Shown here in pieces: positions 49,180-60,091 of a DNA stretch of 64,000 nucleotides. Positions within the stretch are counted from its first letter, which is position 1. Each line of letters opens with the position of its first letter. The notes beneath the pieces were generated by a model. It did no database searches and was not told the origin of the DNA. It saw only the letters and a program-made list of their open reading frames with translations. Where the stretch lies: NCBI RefSeq assembly GCF_014639255.1, contig NZ_BMFV01000001.1:310001-374000 (forward strand). The letters run 5' to 3'. Source of the stretch: Pullulanibacillus pueri (GTDB lineage: Bacteria > Bacillota > Bacilli > Bacillales > Sporolactobacillaceae). A program made the position numbers and the translations under genes.

Positions 49180-49244
49180 GAGAACAAAAAAATCGAACGA
49201 TCAATCCAGATTACATTTTCATACCTGTGGATCGTCGTTCGATT
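49180..49244 (-). terminator. Intrinsic terminator after rqcH
   Basis: On the minus strand AATCGAACGA (49244-49235) pairs with TCGTTCGATT (49200-49191), extended by GGATC-type pairing inside, then a run of seven T. It is 17 bases past the rqcH stop. Confidence 0.88.
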
Positions 49245-49260
49245 CTTTCTGGTAGGTTGA

Positions 49261-50976
49261 TTACTTATCCTTTAATTGCAAAACCAGTCGTTCATCTGGT
49301 GTAACAAAGACGGTTTTTTGATGATCGTAAATCACATATCCTGGTTTCGCACCATTTGGCTTATGGACATGCTTGATCAATGTGTAATCGACGGGGACAC
49401 GACTGGACATGGAAGATTTGCTAAAGTAGGCTGCCAAGGTGGCTGCTTCTACCAGTGTCTTCTCACTAAAGTCATTGCCTTTGATGACGACGTGTGACCC
49501 CGGGATATCTTTAGTATGTAACCACGTATCTTCAGAAGCAGCATGACGGGTGGTTAAATACTCGTTTTGTTTATTATTTTTTCCAACTAGAATGGTAACA
49601 CCCTCTGAAGATGTGTAGTGTTCAAGACTAGGTTTTTGCTTCTTCTTCTTTTTCCCATGTTTTTGACCTCTTGCACGCAAATATCCGCCTTCCTCAAGCT
49701 CCTCACGAATTTCTTCGATATCATGGAAGCCGGCCGACTCGATTTGTTGACTTAGAGCGTCTAAGTATTCAATTTCTTGAAGGGTAGCGGCAATCTGTTC
49801 TTCAACGATTCTTTGTGCGGTTTTCAGCTTGTTATATTTTTTAAAGAGCAATTGTGCATTTTCTGAAGGGCTTTTATGAGGATCAAGTTCGATCGTCACC
49901 GTCTCTTGATTTTCATCGTAATAGTTCACCGCTTCAATTTTTCGATCACCTTTTTTGATCATATGCATATGCGCTGTCACCAGTTCCCCATAAAGTTGGT
50001 AACGGGAAGCCCCTTCTGCTTCCTTCAGAGTGTCTTTTAATTTTCCAAGCTTTCGTTCGTTTTTCTTTTTCTCGTTATGGACCCAATGGCTTAAGTTCGC
50101 CGCCCGTTGCCTAACAATATCTGACTCAGATTTCAAAGCAAAAAAGGTTTCTAGCATGTCACTCGGAGAATCAAAGTATTCAGGCTCGCCATCAAGATGT
50201 GACAGGGCCAAAACATGAAACTGATCTTTAGCACCTTGTCGATGAATAATCTGGGGATGGAAGGCTTCGTTTTGTATCGCTGTTTGAACCTCAGAGAAGG
50301 CTTTAAGCACAGCATCTTGGTTTGGCAAACCCGCTCGAGAAATGATTTCCGTTGCTAAAAGCGGAGAGAAACCATTAATCGTTTGCACCAGTTGACGATC
50401 CAATTTTCCTGCGTTAAAATCCAGTCGTCTCAACAAGTCTTCTTCCGTTGTTTCCAGCGGATCGAGTTTGTGCTGATCAGGGGGTAAAACATAGGGTTGA
50501 CCGGGCAAAACAGTGCGATGGCGGTTGACCGCAGGAGAGAGCCGTTTAATAGCATCAATTATCTTCCCGGTTTCTTGATCCACGAGGATGATGTTACTAT
50601 GTTTACCCATCAGTTCAATAATCAATCGCCTGTGAGCCACATCCCCAATGTCATTTTTACCGCGTAAATTGATGTGGACAATGCGTTCAAAGCCATCTTG
50701 TTCGATAGATTCAATAACATTACCTTCTAAGTGCTTTCTCAGGAGCATACAAAACATAGGGGGCTCGCTGGGATTATCTGCACTTCGCTTCGTGATATGT
50801 AGGCGTGTAAATTGCGCTCCAGCAGATATAAGTAAACGGCGATTGGCGCCATGTGATCGAATAACTAAAATAAGATCGGTTTGGTGGGGCTGATAAATTT
50901 TACTCACTCGACCTCCAGAAAACGTATGATCAAGTTCCAAACAAACCGCTCGCGTGACAATACCATCAAATGACAT
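49261..50976 (-). CDS. rqcH: RqcH (NFACT family), ribosome quality-control protein
   Basis: 571-residue NFACT protein, formerly described as fibronectin-binding FbpA/YloA. RqcH binds stalled 50S subunits and recruits tRNA-Ala to add alanine tails. The NFACT-N domain (about 1-150) begins MSFDGIVTRAVCLELDHTF with GGRVSKIYQP; a long coiled coil follows (about 285-430); the NFACT-R domain has VGKNNKQNEYLTTR, DTWLHTKDIPGSHVVI. In B. subtilis yloA lies in the same neighbourhood. Single gene with its own terminator. Confidence 0.93.
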   Translation of the reverse strand: MSFDGIVTRAVCLELDHTFSGGRVSKIYQPHQTDLILVIRSHGANRRLLISAGAQFTRLHITKRSADNPSEPPMFCMLLRKHLEGNVIESIEQDGFERIVHINLRGKNDIGDVAHRRLIIELMGKHSNIILVDQETGKIIDAIKRLSPAVNRHRTVLPGQPYVLPPDQHKLDPLETTEEDLLRRLDFNAGKLDRQLVQTINGFSPLLATEIISRAGLPNQDAVLKAFSEVQTAIQNEAFHPQIIHRQGAKDQFHVLALSHLDGEPEYFDSPSDMLETFFALKSESDIVRQRAANLSHWVHNEKKKNERKLGKLKDTLKEAEGASRYQLYGELVTAHMHMIKKGDRKIEAVNYYDENQETVTIELDPHKSPSENAQLLFKKYNKLKTAQRIVEEQIAATLQEIEYLDALSQQIESAGFHDIEEIREELEEGGYLRARGQKHGKKKKKQKPSLEHYTSSEGVTILVGKNNKQNEYLTTRHAASEDTWLHTKDIPGSHVVIKGNDFSEKTLVEAATLAAYFSKSSMSSRVPVDYTLIKHVHKPNGAKPGYVIYDHQKTVFVTPDERLVLQLKDK

Positions 50977-51317
50977 CGTGATCCCTCACTTTCGTATAAA
51001 AGATGTTCAAAATCAAGTTGAACACACATTAATAAGTATAGCATGTGGCATTCGTATTGTAAGGTGTTTAAAATTTAGCGTTGGCTTGTTGTTTTTAATA
51101 TGAAGAATTGATGGTAAACTAGGAGTAACTCCCTTGAGACAATGGTTGGAAAGAACAAGAGGAGGCGCGTCAAATACATGGCGTATGCTTCCGATTGAAA
51201 ATGGCTTATAAAAGAAAGTATCTCTTGGTTTTAGAAGTGTTAAACGACTTTTTTTGTTTTACTCCACCTTTGTGGCTAGCACTTTTAAAATTGTTATGAA
51301 ACTTTGGATGTGATAAA
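50977..51317. other. Gap between divergent rqcH and yloC
   Basis: Divergent promoter region of 341 bases. I found no convincing -35/-10 pair and no RNA. AGAGGAGG near 51159 precedes ATG 51178, but that frame stops after six codons, so it is at best a gene remnant; yloB, which in B. subtilis lies here, is absent. Confidence 0.4.
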
Positions 51318-52199
51318 ATGTTAACAAGTATGACTGGTTACGGACGGGCAACACTTAGTAATGGCACTCACACAGTGACGGTCGAAATGAAATCCGTTAA
51401 TCATCGCTATTTAGAGATGACCTTTAATACACCTCGGTCTCTATTACACCTTGAGGATGACATGAAAAGGTGTATTAAGAATGTCTTACATCGGGGTTCA
51501 ATTACGGTGTTGTTAACGATATCAGGAGAGTCTTTAAATGAAACGACACTTCACGTTAATTGGGACTTATTAGATCAATATATAGAGAAGTTGAAGACGA
51601 TATCGGATCGTTATGGATTAGAGATTCAGCATCACCTTCAAGATATTAATCAATTCAATGATGTTTTTACGGTAATAGAGAAACCGAAGCAAACATCGTC
51701 CATTGATGCGCTTATTCTCTCCACTCTTAACGCCGCTTTAGATCATCATAAAGCAATGCGGTTAAAAGAGGGGCAACACTTATATTATGATTTAAAAGAA
51801 AGACTTTCTGAAGTGGACAAATGTGTGAAAAAGATTCACGAATACGCGCCAAAGGTTGTTGAAACCTATCGAAACCGTCTTGAAAATAGAATCCTTGATT
51901 TTCTCAATGGACGTGCCTTAGTCGATGAAGAACGCTTACTCAATGAAGTCGCTGGATTCGCTGAAAAAGTCAATATTGACGAGGAACTGACACGATTATC
52001 GAGTCATTCTGAGCAATTTCGAGCTTTTCTTGAAGAAAGCGGCCCTGTGGGGAGGAAAATGGATTTTCTTATTCAGGAGATGAATCGAGAAACCAATACA
52101 ATAGGTTCTAAGGCTAACGATATACATATTGCACGTGAAGTCGTAGAGATAAAAAGCCACATTGAGAAGATAAGGGAACAAATACAAAATATTGAGTGA
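51318..52199 (+). CDS. yloC: YloC, YicC family endoribonuclease-like protein
   Basis: 293-residue YicC protein. The N-terminus SMTGYGRA, the segment SVNHRYLEM, and the C-terminal DUF1732 part with GRKMDFLIQEMNRETNTIGSK-type sequence and EKIREQIQNIE are diagnostic. Family members have been shown to be endoribonucleases. ATG 51318. First gene of the yloC-remA-gmk-rpoZ unit. Confidence 0.92.
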   Translation: MLTSMTGYGRATLSNGTHTVTVEMKSVNHRYLEMTFNTPRSLLHLEDDMKRCIKNVLHRGSITVLLTISGESLNETTLHVNWDLLDQYIEKLKTISDRYGLEIQHHLQDINQFNDVFTVIEKPKQTSSIDALILSTLNAALDHHKAMRLKEGQHLYYDLKERLSEVDKCVKKIHEYAPKVVETYRNRLENRILDFLNGRALVDEERLLNEVAGFAEKVNIDEELTRLSSHSEQFRAFLEESGPVGRKMDFLIQEMNRETNTIGSKANDIHIAREVVEIKSHIEKIREQIQNIE

Positions 52200-52230
52200 T
52201 TGAAGAATATGAGAGGGGCCCTTACACAAG

Positions 52231-52491
52231 ATGATAACCTTAATAAATATCGGGTTTGGTAACATCGCTTCAGCGAGCCGGATTGTTTCCATTGTCAGTC
52301 CAGAATCCCAACCGATTAAACGTTTAATAAAAATTGCGAGGGAGCAAAATAAACTTATTGATGCAACCTATGGACGCCGCACTCGCGCTGTGATTGTTAT
52401 GGACAGTGACCACGTGATTCTTTCGTCCGTCCAACCCGAGACAGTCTCGCAAAGGCTAATTTCTCAAGACGAAGTGACCGATGAAGGTTAA
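52231..52491 (+). CDS. remA: RemA, DNA-binding regulator of biofilm matrix genes
   Basis: 86 residues; [38 protein letters not shown] and the order yloC-remA-gmk identify RemA (YlzA). In B. subtilis it activates eps and tapA operons. The Arg in GRRTR is the likely DNA-contact region. Confidence 0.95.
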   Translation: MITLINIGFGNIASASRIVSIVSPESQPIKRLIKIAREQNKLIDATYGRRTRAVIVMDSDHVILSSVQPETVSQRLISQDEVTDEG

Positions 52492-52509
52492 GGAGTTGGA
52501 GGGTAAGTT

Positions 52510-53127
52510 ATGACTTTTAAGGAAAAAGGATTATTATTTGTTTTATCTGGCCCTTCAGGTGTAGGAAAGGGTACGGTCTGTCGAGCGCTTAGAGAGAGAG
52601 GAACAAGCCTTCAATACTCCATTTCCGTGACCACGAGAAAACCGCGGGAAGGGGAGCGTGACGGGGTTGAATATTTCTTTAGAACGAAAGAAAAGTTTAA
52701 AGAGATGATTGCTCACAATGAACTCCTTGAATGGGCAGAGTATGTAGGAAACTTTTATGGGACGCCCTTGCAATACGTGCGTCAAACTCTTGAAGATGGG
52801 AAAGATGTGCTCCTTGAAATTGAGGTTCAAGGTGCATTACAGGTGAAACAGAATTTTCCAGAAGGTATTTTTATTTTTTTAGTCCCGCCTAGTTTAGGAG
52901 AGCTTAAAAAAAGAATCACGGGTCGTGGAACTGAGACGAATGATTTAATAGAAAATCGTTTAAGTACAGCGCGAACTGAAATTGATTTGATGAAGCACTA
53001 TGATTATGTGATTGAAAATGATCAGGTTGAGCGTGCCTGCGATCGCATAGAAGCCGTTGTCACAGCAGAACACTGTAAACAATCACGAATCATTGAAAAA
53101 TATAAAAGACTAACGGAGGTTGATTGA
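52510..53127 (+). CDS. gmk: Guanylate kinase
   Basis: Phosphorylates GMP to GDP. P-loop GPSGVGKGT (about residues 14-22), the GMP site [19 protein letters not shown] in parts, and IFLVPPS. The length of 205 residues is normal. ATG 52510 after GGAGGG. Its end overlaps the rpoZ ribosome-binding site. Confidence 0.96.
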   Translation: MTFKEKGLLFVLSGPSGVGKGTVCRALRERGTSLQYSISVTTRKPREGERDGVEYFFRTKEKFKEMIAHNELLEWAEYVGNFYGTPLQYVRQTLEDGKDVLLEIEVQGALQVKQNFPEGIFIFLVPPSLGELKKRITGRGTETNDLIENRLSTARTEIDLMKHYDYVIENDQVERACDRIEAVVTAEHCKQSRIIEKYKRLTEVD

Positions 53128-53129
53128 AT

Positions 53130-53327
53130 ATGATGCTCTATCCTTCAATCGATACATTATTGGAACAAATTGACTCGAAGTATACCTTGGTAACCCTTTC
53201 TGCGAAAAGAGCTCGTGAGCTCGCGGTGTCGGAGAAACCATTAATTAAAAATGTTTTTTCAGAAAAGGTTGTTGGCATGGCTTTAGAAGAAATTAATGAA
53301 GGTCTTATAAAGTACGAACGCGCGTAA
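53130..53327 (+). CDS. rpoZ: RNA polymerase omega subunit
   Basis: 65 residues, [31 protein letters not shown], typical omega. GGAGG (53115-53119) is ten bases from ATG 53130 and 13 from ATG 53133, and only four from TTG 53124; I use 53130. In the usual place after gmk. Confidence 0.92.
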   Translation: MMLYPSIDTLLEQIDSKYTLVTLSAKRARELAVSEKPLIKNVFSEKVVGMALEEINEGLIKYERA

Positions 53328-53345
53328 TAAATGACAATGAGTATC

Positions 53346-53378
53346 AGGCTGTCGGGAAAGTCTCGACAGCCTCATTTA
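53346..53378 (+). terminator. Hairpin after rpoZ
   Basis: AGGCTGTCG (53346-53354) pairs with CGACAGCCT (53364-53372). The T-rich tail (CATTTATAT) is weak, so coaBC may be partly cotranscribed. Confidence 0.6.
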
Positions 53379-53418
53379 TATATATGACCGAGTGTAATAA
53401 AGAGTGGGAGTGTTGAAG

Positions 53419-54645
53419 GTGACAATAGAGAACAAAACGATTGTACTCATTGTTTCGGGTGGAATTGCCGCCTATAAGGCTTGCACGTTGACAAGTGCTC
53501 TAGTAAAAAAGGGGGCAAATGTAGAAGTAATTATGACGGAAGGCGCTAAAGCCTTTGTCTCGCCCGTCACGTTTCAGGCGTTGTCTAGAAATCCTGTTCA
53601 TGATGATCTTTATACAGAAAAAGTACCTCATCAAATCACCCATATCGATTTGGCTGATCGGGCCGATCGGGTGGTTGTTGCACCGGCAACAGCGAATATT
53701 ATTGCGAAGATGGCAATGGGGCTAGCCGATGATCTGGCGACAACTGTGATGCTGGCGACAAAAGCACCTCTTTGGGTCGCACCAGCTATGAATGTGAATA
53801 TGTATCATCATCCACAGGTGCAGGAGAATATTGAAAAGCTCAAAGCTTTAAATTATCACATTCTTGACCCGGCAGCGGGAAATCTGGCGTGCGGCTGGGT
53901 AGGAAAAGGGCGGATGGTTGAACCGGAAGAGATTGCAGAAGCTTTAGAAGCTTCCTTTAATGAAAGTTCAAAAGAGAAATCTCTTGATTTGAAGGGGAAG
54001 CATTGGATCGTCACTGCAGGACCAACACAGGAAAAACTTGATCCTGTTCGCTATTTCACTAACCGTTCGTCAGGGAAAATGGGCTACGCGATTGCGGAAG
54101 CAGCCGCTCGTTTTGGTGCAGAGGTTACCCTTGTTTCAGGACCAACTACATTAGAGACTCCAACAGGGGTTGAAAGGATCGACATAGAATCGGCTGAAGA
54201 TATGTATCGTGAAGTAATGCAACGATATGAAGCGGCAGATGTTGTCGTAAAAGCAGCGGCCGTGGCTGATTATCGCCCAGAACAATCGACAGAGCACAAG
54301 ATTAAGAAATCTCAAGAGGCGCTGACTGTGACTTTTGTTCGTAATCCCGATATTTTAAAAACATTGGGCCAACAGAAAAAGAAACAAATCCTTGTAGGTT
54401 TTGCGGCGGAAACCGATAATCTGGAACGTTATGCTATGGAGAAGCTTGATAAGAAGCATCTTGATATGATTGTTGCGAATAATGTTGGAGCGACAGACTC
54501 CGGTTTTGCAGTAGATACTAATCGTGTGACCCTTTTTTATAAAAACGGTAAAAAACGAGCATTAGAATTAATGTCCAAGCAAAACGTTGCCATTGAACTT
54601 TGCTATGAAATTGGTAAGTTGCTTAAAAGCAGGGATGCTGAATGA
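53419..54645 (+). CDS. coaBC: CoaBC, phosphopantothenoylcysteine synthase/decarboxylase
   Basis: Bifunctional coenzyme A enzyme. The N-terminal FMN decarboxylase (about 1-180) has VSGGIAAYKA, the catalytic motif APAMNVNMY and ACGWVGKGRM; the C-terminal synthetase has TAGPTQEKLDPVRYFTNRSSGKMGYA in parts and KIKKS. GTG 53419, seven bases after GGGAG, gives 408 residues; the in-frame GTG at 53404 has no clear ribosome-binding site. Overlaps priA by four bases. Confidence 0.93.
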   Translation: MTIENKTIVLIVSGGIAAYKACTLTSALVKKGANVEVIMTEGAKAFVSPVTFQALSRNPVHDDLYTEKVPHQITHIDLADRADRVVVAPATANIIAKMAMGLADDLATTVMLATKAPLWVAPAMNVNMYHHPQVQENIEKLKALNYHILDPAAGNLACGWVGKGRMVEPEEIAEALEASFNESSKEKSLDLKGKHWIVTAGPTQEKLDPVRYFTNRSSGKMGYAIAEAAARFGAEVTLVSGPTTLETPTGVERIDIESAEDMYREVMQRYEAADVVVKAAAVADYRPEQSTEHKIKKSQEALTVTFVRNPDILKTLGQQKKKQILVGFAAETDNLERYAMEKLDKKHLDMIVANNVGATDSGFAVDTNRVTLFYKNGKKRALELMSKQNVAIELCYEIGKLLKSRDAE

Positions 54646-57062
54646 TCGCAGAAGTCATTGTAGATCTGGCACTAAACCAAACCGATAAGCCTTTTGATTA
54701 TAGTATCCCTGAATCACTGCAGCCTTTGGTTGAGCGCGGTGCCCGAGTAATCGTTCCGTTTGGTCCAAGAAAACTTGTTGGCTTTGTGGTGGCCATAAAA
54801 TCTGATACTGCATTAGAGAAGGTGCGGCCGATTCATTCTGTGATTGATCAAACACCTGTCTTAACAGATGAACTACTCCAGCTTGGGAAATGGTTGGCCA
54901 AAGAAACTTTGTGTTATGAAATCTCTGCCTTTCTGGCCATGCTCCCGGCAGCTATGAAAGCCAGCTATAAAAAAGTCATTAGTGTCGCTGATGCAGGATT
55001 ATTCGAGAATGAGTTCATGGATCTCTTGTTCCTTTTTAAGAATGGCGAGCAAATAGAGTGGGAGAGTCTTCAGAAGACTCATGGGTCATGGCTAAAGCGC
55101 ATAAAAGAAGCGTTGCAGGCTGGTGCTTTAAAAGAACATCAACAGGTGAATCAAGGACAAGCCGTTAAAAAAATGAAAGTGGTGCAGCCGGCACTTACGT
55201 ACGATGAATTAAAACAATCACTAGAAACCTTTAAAGGGCGCGCCAAAAAACAGCGTGATGTTCTCACCTTTTTCTTGGAACAGGAAAGTCCAACGGCTAT
55301 TGCCGTGAATGAAGTCATACGTGCGACCAATGTTTCCCGAGCAACGATAAAAACGCTTGTGCAAAAAGGCTTCCTTATTGAAACCGAAAAAGAGGTTTAT
55401 AGAGACCCCTTTCAGGGATCAGCTAAGCCTACGATCCCCCTTGAACTAACAGATGAGCAACAGGCTGCTATTCACCCTGTTTTGGAGGATCTTGATGAGC
55501 GGCGGCACCGTGTCCATCTTTGCCATGGGGTGACTGGAAGCGGAAAAACTGAAATTTATTTACAAGCGATACAAAGGGTGTTGGAAAAGGGTCAGGAAGC
55601 GATTGTCTTAGTTCCTGAGATTTCGTTAACCCCACAAATGGTGGAACGTTTTCGTGGTCGTTTTGGTGATGAAGTTGCTGTCTTACATAGTGGTTTAAGT
55701 CGCGGTGAAAAGTATGATGAATGGCGAAAGATACACCGCGGTGAAGTCCGTGTGGTTGTGGGTGCCCGTTCGGCTGTGTTTGCCCCTTTTACAAATGTCG
55801 GGATTATCATTATTGATGAAGAACATGAAACGAGTTATAAACAGGAAGAAAGCCCGCGATACCACGCGAGAGATGTGGCGATTTTCCGTGGGGAATTTCA
55901 TCATTGTCCTGTGATTTTGGGAAGTGCCACGCCTTCACTAGAATCGTATGCTAGGGCTCAAAAAGGGGTGTATCGCTTAGCCCCACTCCTTAAGCGAGTC
56001 AATCAGAAGCCGATGCCGCCCGTTTCTATTATTGATATGCGGGAAGAACTACGCGCAGGCAATCGATCGATGTTTTCTCGGGATCTGTTTCAAAGTCTAC
56101 AAGAACGCCTCCGTAAAGGAGAACAAAGCGTGCTATTCCTCAATCGGAGAGGCTATTCGACCTTTATCATGTGTCGCGACTGTGGCCATGTCCTTAGCTG
56201 TCCGCACTGTGATATTTCGTTGACTTTTCACCGAAAGAATAATAAAGTGAAGTGCCATTATTGTGGGTTTGAGGAGCAAGTGCCTCACCAATGCCCGAGC
56301 TGTGGAAGTGAACATATCCGTTTTTTTGGCTCAGGAACACAAAAGGTGGAAGAAGCGCTTACGACCTTATTGCCAGAGGCCCGTGTCATTCGTATGGACG
56401 TTGATACGACACGAAAAAAAGGAGCCCATGAACGTTTTTTAAAGGCCTTTGGGCGCGGTGAAGCCGATATTTTACTTGGAACGCAAATGATTGCCAAAGG
56501 TCTTGATTTTGAAAAGGTCACATTGGTAGGAGTGCTGGCGGCTGATGCCATGCTTCACTTACCTGATTTTCGTTCCACAGAGAAAACGTTTCAGTTGCTT
56601 ACCCAAGTCGGTGGACGGGCAGGGCGACATCAGCTTGATGGGGAAGTGATTATTCAAAGTTACACCCCTGAGCATTATGCGATGACGTTGGCAGCGGAAC
56701 ATGATTATCAACATTTTTATCTTAAAGAGATGCAATCGCGAAAACGTCATGATTATCCACCGTTTTATTATCTTTCCTTAATTACGGTGTCTCATGAATC
56801 CTTTGCGAGGGCTTCGGGTGTTGCTGAGCAGATTACTCGTTTATTAGCGCAAGAACTCACTTCGCAAGCTATTATCTTAGGTCCGGTCGCACCTCCGATT
56901 GCTAGGATCAAAGATAGATATCGCTGTCAATGCATGATAAAATATAAAAATGAACCCAAACTGAAACAAACATTGAAAAACATTCTTGATCATTATCAAG
57001 GCGCTTTTTCTAAAGAGGGCCTTTCAATTTCAATGGACATAGATCCTTATCTGATGATGTAG
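54642..57062 (+). CDS. priA: PriA, replication-restart helicase
   Basis: Primosome helicase that reloads replication at stalled forks. 806 residues: DNA-binding N-terminus, Walker [11 protein letters not shown] (about residues 291-300), DEEH in [11 protein letters not shown], and the zinc-binding cysteines inserted between helicase lobes ([30 protein letters not shown] in parts). Helicase motif [12 protein letters not shown] and VGGRAGR complete it. Def, often found between priA and fmt, is absent here. Confidence 0.96.
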   Translation: MIAEVIVDLALNQTDKPFDYSIPESLQPLVERGARVIVPFGPRKLVGFVVAIKSDTALEKVRPIHSVIDQTPVLTDELLQLGKWLAKETLCYEISAFLAMLPAAMKASYKKVISVADAGLFENEFMDLLFLFKNGEQIEWESLQKTHGSWLKRIKEALQAGALKEHQQVNQGQAVKKMKVVQPALTYDELKQSLETFKGRAKKQRDVLTFFLEQESPTAIAVNEVIRATNVSRATIKTLVQKGFLIETEKEVYRDPFQGSAKPTIPLELTDEQQAAIHPVLEDLDERRHRVHLCHGVTGSGKTEIYLQAIQRVLEKGQEAIVLVPEISLTPQMVERFRGRFGDEVAVLHSGLSRGEKYDEWRKIHRGEVRVVVGARSAVFAPFTNVGIIIIDEEHETSYKQEESPRYHARDVAIFRGEFHHCPVILGSATPSLESYARAQKGVYRLAPLLKRVNQKPMPPVSIIDMREELRAGNRSMFSRDLFQSLQERLRKGEQSVLFLNRRGYSTFIMCRDCGHVLSCPHCDISLTFHRKNNKVKCHYCGFEEQVPHQCPSCGSEHIRFFGSGTQKVEEALTTLLPEARVIRMDVDTTRKKGAHERFLKAFGRGEADILLGTQMIAKGLDFEKVTLVGVLAADAMLHLPDFRSTEKTFQLLTQVGGRAGRHQLDGEVIIQSYTPEHYAMTLAAEHDYQHFYLKEMQSRKRHDYPPFYYLSLITVSHESFARASGVAEQITRLLAQELTSQAIILGPVAPPIARIKDRYRCQCMIKYKNEPKLKQTLKNILDHYQGAFSKEGLSISMDIDPYLMM

Positions 57063-57082
57063 TCGTGGAAAGGAATGATGAC

Positions 57083-58015
57083 ATGAAAGTCATGTTTATG
57101 GGAACACCTGATTTTTCTGTCCCTGTTTTACAACAATTAATAGACGATGAATATAACGTTATTGCAGTTGTTACCCAACCGGATCGCCCTAAAGGTCGGA
57201 AAAAAGTCTTAACACCGCCTCCTGTTAAGCGATTGGCACAACAACATCATATTCCAGTCATTCAACCCGAGAAAATTCGGGATCCCAAGGCGGTTGAAAA
57301 AGTCCTTGCTTACGAACCAGACCTTATTGTCACCTGCGCTTATGGACAGATTTTACCTGTTACGATTTTAGATGCCCCAAAGTTTGGTTGCATTAATGTC
57401 CATGCTTCTTTATTACCTGAGTATAGAGGCGGTGCCCCTATTCACAAAGCAATTATCGATGGAAAAAAAGAGACGGGTGTCACCATCATGTATATGGTTA
57501 AAGCAATGGATGCTGGTGATATTCTTACCCAAGTTAAAGTGCCAATAGAAGAGACGGATAATGTTGGCACAATGCATGATAAGTTAAGTTATGCAGGTGC
57601 CCACTTATTATCTAAGACAATTCCAGATTTAATAGCTGGCCGACTCACTCCAATGCCTCAAGAGAGTGACAAGGTGACTTTTTCTCCTACAATTCGCCGT
57701 GAAGATGAACATATTGATTGGAATCAAAGCGGTGAGATGATTTATAACAAAATTAGAGGTCTGAACCCGTTCCCAGGTGCTTATACTGTGTATAATGACC
57801 AAGTGATGAAGTTATGGGAAGCGAAAAAAGTGACCGCCGCACAAACAGAAGAGCCTGGCACAATTTTAAACCTTGAAAAGGATGGTTTTGTTGTGGCAAC
57901 AGGAAATGACGTTGCGATAAAAATAATAGAATGTCAGCCAGCAGGAAAGAAAAAGATGAAGGCTGGAGATTTTGTTCGAGGTGGGACGTTACATAAAGGG
58001 GACCGATTGGTTTGA
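57083..58015 (+). CDS. fmt: Methionyl-tRNA formyltransferase
   Basis: Formylates initiator Met-tRNA. ATG 57083 ([19 protein letters not shown]) gives 310 residues; the in-frame GTG at 57065 leaves an untypical extension over AAAGGA. Folate-site motif [17 protein letters not shown] (catalytic Asn-His) and the C-terminal tRNA-binding domain (about 205-310) are intact. Overlaps rsmB by four bases. Confidence 0.95.
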   Translation: MKVMFMGTPDFSVPVLQQLIDDEYNVIAVVTQPDRPKGRKKVLTPPPVKRLAQQHHIPVIQPEKIRDPKAVEKVLAYEPDLIVTCAYGQILPVTILDAPKFGCINVHASLLPEYRGGAPIHKAIIDGKKETGVTIMYMVKAMDAGDILTQVKVPIEETDNVGTMHDKLSYAGAHLLSKTIPDLIAGRLTPMPQESDKVTFSPTIRREDEHIDWNQSGEMIYNKIRGLNPFPGAYTVYNDQVMKLWEAKKVTAAQTEEPGTILNLEKDGFVVATGNDVAIKIIECQPAGKKKMKAGDFVRGGTLHKGDRLV

Positions 58016-59370
58016 CCAGAATTAAAACGAAAAGTGTAAGATTTATTGCCGTAGAAGTATTAGAGAAGATCGAAAAACAAGGCGCTTATAGTCAAATCGC
58101 CTTGAATCATGCTATTGAAAAAGCCAACCTTAATGGGCAAGATATCGGTTTACTTACCCAGCTTGTTTACGGTACGATACAAAGAAGATTAACGTTGGAC
58201 TTTTTTATTGAGGCTTTTGTGAATAAGGGGAAAAAAGTGGAGCCCTGGGTTCGCCAGTTACTGAGATTGTCCTTCTTCCAAATGGCCTATCTAGATAAAA
58301 TTCCAGAACACGCGATCGTCAGTGAAGCTGTCACTATTGCTAAAATCCGTGGGCATAAGGGGATTGCAGGATTCGTCAATGGTGTCCTGCGTCAGGCTTT
58401 GCGTCAAGGATTACCTGATATTCAAGCGATTCAAGATCCAGAAGCAAGAATGGCGCTTTCGACCAGTCATCCGAAGTGGTTAATAAAACGTTGGAGCCAG
58501 TTCTATGGACAAACTGTAACAGAGAAAATTTGCGAAGTGAACAACACCGCGCCATCGGTATCTCTTAGAATAAACCGCTTAAAGACCACGAGAGATGCAA
58601 TGATTCAAGAATTGACGGAGGATGGTCTTGTTGTAGAAAAAGGTGAGCTATCAGAAGAAGCGCTTATTCTTAACAAAGGTAAGATCATCGATCATCAGGC
58701 CTATCGAGAGGGACGTGTCACCATCCAGGATGAAAGTTCTATGCTTATTGCTCATGCTCTAGATCCGCGCCCTGAACACAAGGTCCTTGATGCTTGTGCT
58801 GGACCTGGGGGGAAAACAACACATATAGCGGAATTAATGGACAACCAGGGGACGATTATCGGTCTGGATATACATAAACATAAAACAAAATTAATCGATG
58901 ATAGTGCAGCACGTTTAGATATTACTAATATTCACACTGAAGTATTGGATGCGAGAAAAGTAGCTGAAGTCTATAAAAATGAAAGCTTTGATCGCATTCT
59001 TGTGGATGCCCCGTGTACGGGTTTCGGAGTCATTCGCCGCAAGCCTGAGATTAAATATCAAAAAACACAGGCAGATATTGAGAATATCGCCCGAATTCAA
59101 CACAATATCCTTTCTGCTGTTGCTCCGTTATTGAAGAAGGGTGGCAAGCTTGTGTATAGCACATGTACGATTGATAAAGAAGAGAATGTTATGACTGCGC
59201 AAGCTTTTTTAGATGCATTCCCGGATTTTAAAGTGGATGATCGCTTGCAGGAACGCCTTCCTCAAGCCGTTTCTGAAACCTCGACTTGGAATGGAAAAGG
59301 AATGGTTCAAATTCTACCACAAGATTTCAATACAGATGGTTTTTTTATCAGTTGTTTTATTAAAGGATAG
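58012..59370 (+). CDS. rsmB: 16S rRNA m5C967 methyltransferase RsmB
   Basis: 452 residues: an N-terminal NusB-like RNA-binding domain (about 1-150) and a Rossmann methyltransferase domain. The SAM site [15 protein letters not shown], the motif VDAPCTGFG and [12 protein letters not shown] with the catalytic cysteines are clear. TTG 58012 lies about nine bases after AAAGGGG and overlaps the fmt stop (TTGA). rlmN, which follows in B. subtilis, is replaced by repeat sequence. Confidence 0.94.
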   Translation: MTRIKTKSVRFIAVEVLEKIEKQGAYSQIALNHAIEKANLNGQDIGLLTQLVYGTIQRRLTLDFFIEAFVNKGKKVEPWVRQLLRLSFFQMAYLDKIPEHAIVSEAVTIAKIRGHKGIAGFVNGVLRQALRQGLPDIQAIQDPEARMALSTSHPKWLIKRWSQFYGQTVTEKICEVNNTAPSVSLRINRLKTTRDAMIQELTEDGLVVEKGELSEEALILNKGKIIDHQAYREGRVTIQDESSMLIAHALDPRPEHKVLDACAGPGGKTTHIAELMDNQGTIIGLDIHKHKTKLIDDSAARLDITNIHTEVLDARKVAEVYKNESFDRILVDAPCTGFGVIRRKPEIKYQKTQADIENIARIQHNILSAVAPLLKKGGKLVYSTCTIDKEENVMTAQAFLDAFPDFKVDDRLQERLPQAVSETSTWNGKGMVQILPQDFNTDGFFISCFIKG

Positions 59371-59403
59371 GCTTCATTCGCATTGTTTGTTGCTATTGAT
59401 ATA

Positions 59404-60004
59404 GGTTACGACGTAACTACCGCTACGGAAATCCACTACGCTTTCCGTGGGCGGCTGGTGAGCCTCCTCGCACTCCGGAAAATACGGGGGTTCCCGAAAA
59501 ACGCTTTTTGTTTTTTGGGGTGAGATAGGGGTCTCACCGCTGCCTTTGTTCCCGCAGGACTAAGGAAGGCTGCTAGGAGAATAATTATCGGAGAAAAATC
59601 GTGGTGTTTACGATTTTTTTGGGTCTCCGTGGATTTCCTCCGCAAGTCTGGTGAATAACAAAAAGAACCGCTTATCATTTAACAAAAGAGCGCTGCGCTT
59701 GCGTGAATTCACGAATACACTTCGAGTTGTTCCATGGAAGCTGACTTCGAAGCAATACTCGTAGACCCAGGAACAGGGGACTTTTATTCATAAATCCTGG
59801 GAACACAAATATAACAACCAAGGAACTTCAAGTTAAAAACGTCACGTCCGTGTGACAACACCGAAGCTAGCACATCAATACCACCTCAAAAAGCAAAGAA
59901 CACTTTTCGGGGACTCCGATGGTGCGTCGAAGTGAGCTGAGGCTGTGCCCATGGAAAGCGAGCGACCTGGAGCGGAAAACCACCAATCTGTTACGTTGCA
60001 ATTT
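59404..60004. repeat. Element B, copy 2 (about 600 bp, mosaic)
   Basis: Outer ends GTTACGACGTAAC (59405-59417) and GTTACGTTGCAAT (59990-60002) resemble the inverted ends of copy 1; the phrases ACCGCTACGGA near the left and AAAGCGAGCGACCTGGAGCGG near the right are shared. The interior holds modules from other repeats: the CCCgAAAAAC/GTTTTTtGGG hairpin (59493-59519), GACTAAGGAAGG with the AAAAATCGT/ACGATTTTT hairpin (59558-59618), and, inverted, TCCGTGTGACAAC (59847-59859) and the CCCCGAAAAGT unit (59881-59916). A 12-bp palindrome CGTGAATTCACG is at 59702-59713. No credible ORF in 59371-60091. Confidence 0.65.
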
Positions 60005-60091
60005 CCTTCAACTCCTAAAAATCATGACCTTGAGAATACTAACAACTTTTTAAAAAAAGCCAGAGGATATGTGCAATAAAGGGGTGTTAAT

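Noticed and set aside
51178..51198. Small ORF with AGAGGAGG upstream of yloC
   Set aside because: Only six codons before a stop and unusually long spacing from the ribosome-binding site; could be a relic, but nothing supports a product.
59702..59713. 12-bp palindrome as a regulator binding site for prpC
   Set aside because: It lies inside the mosaic repeat, nearly 400 bases from prpC, and has no second copy in the window.
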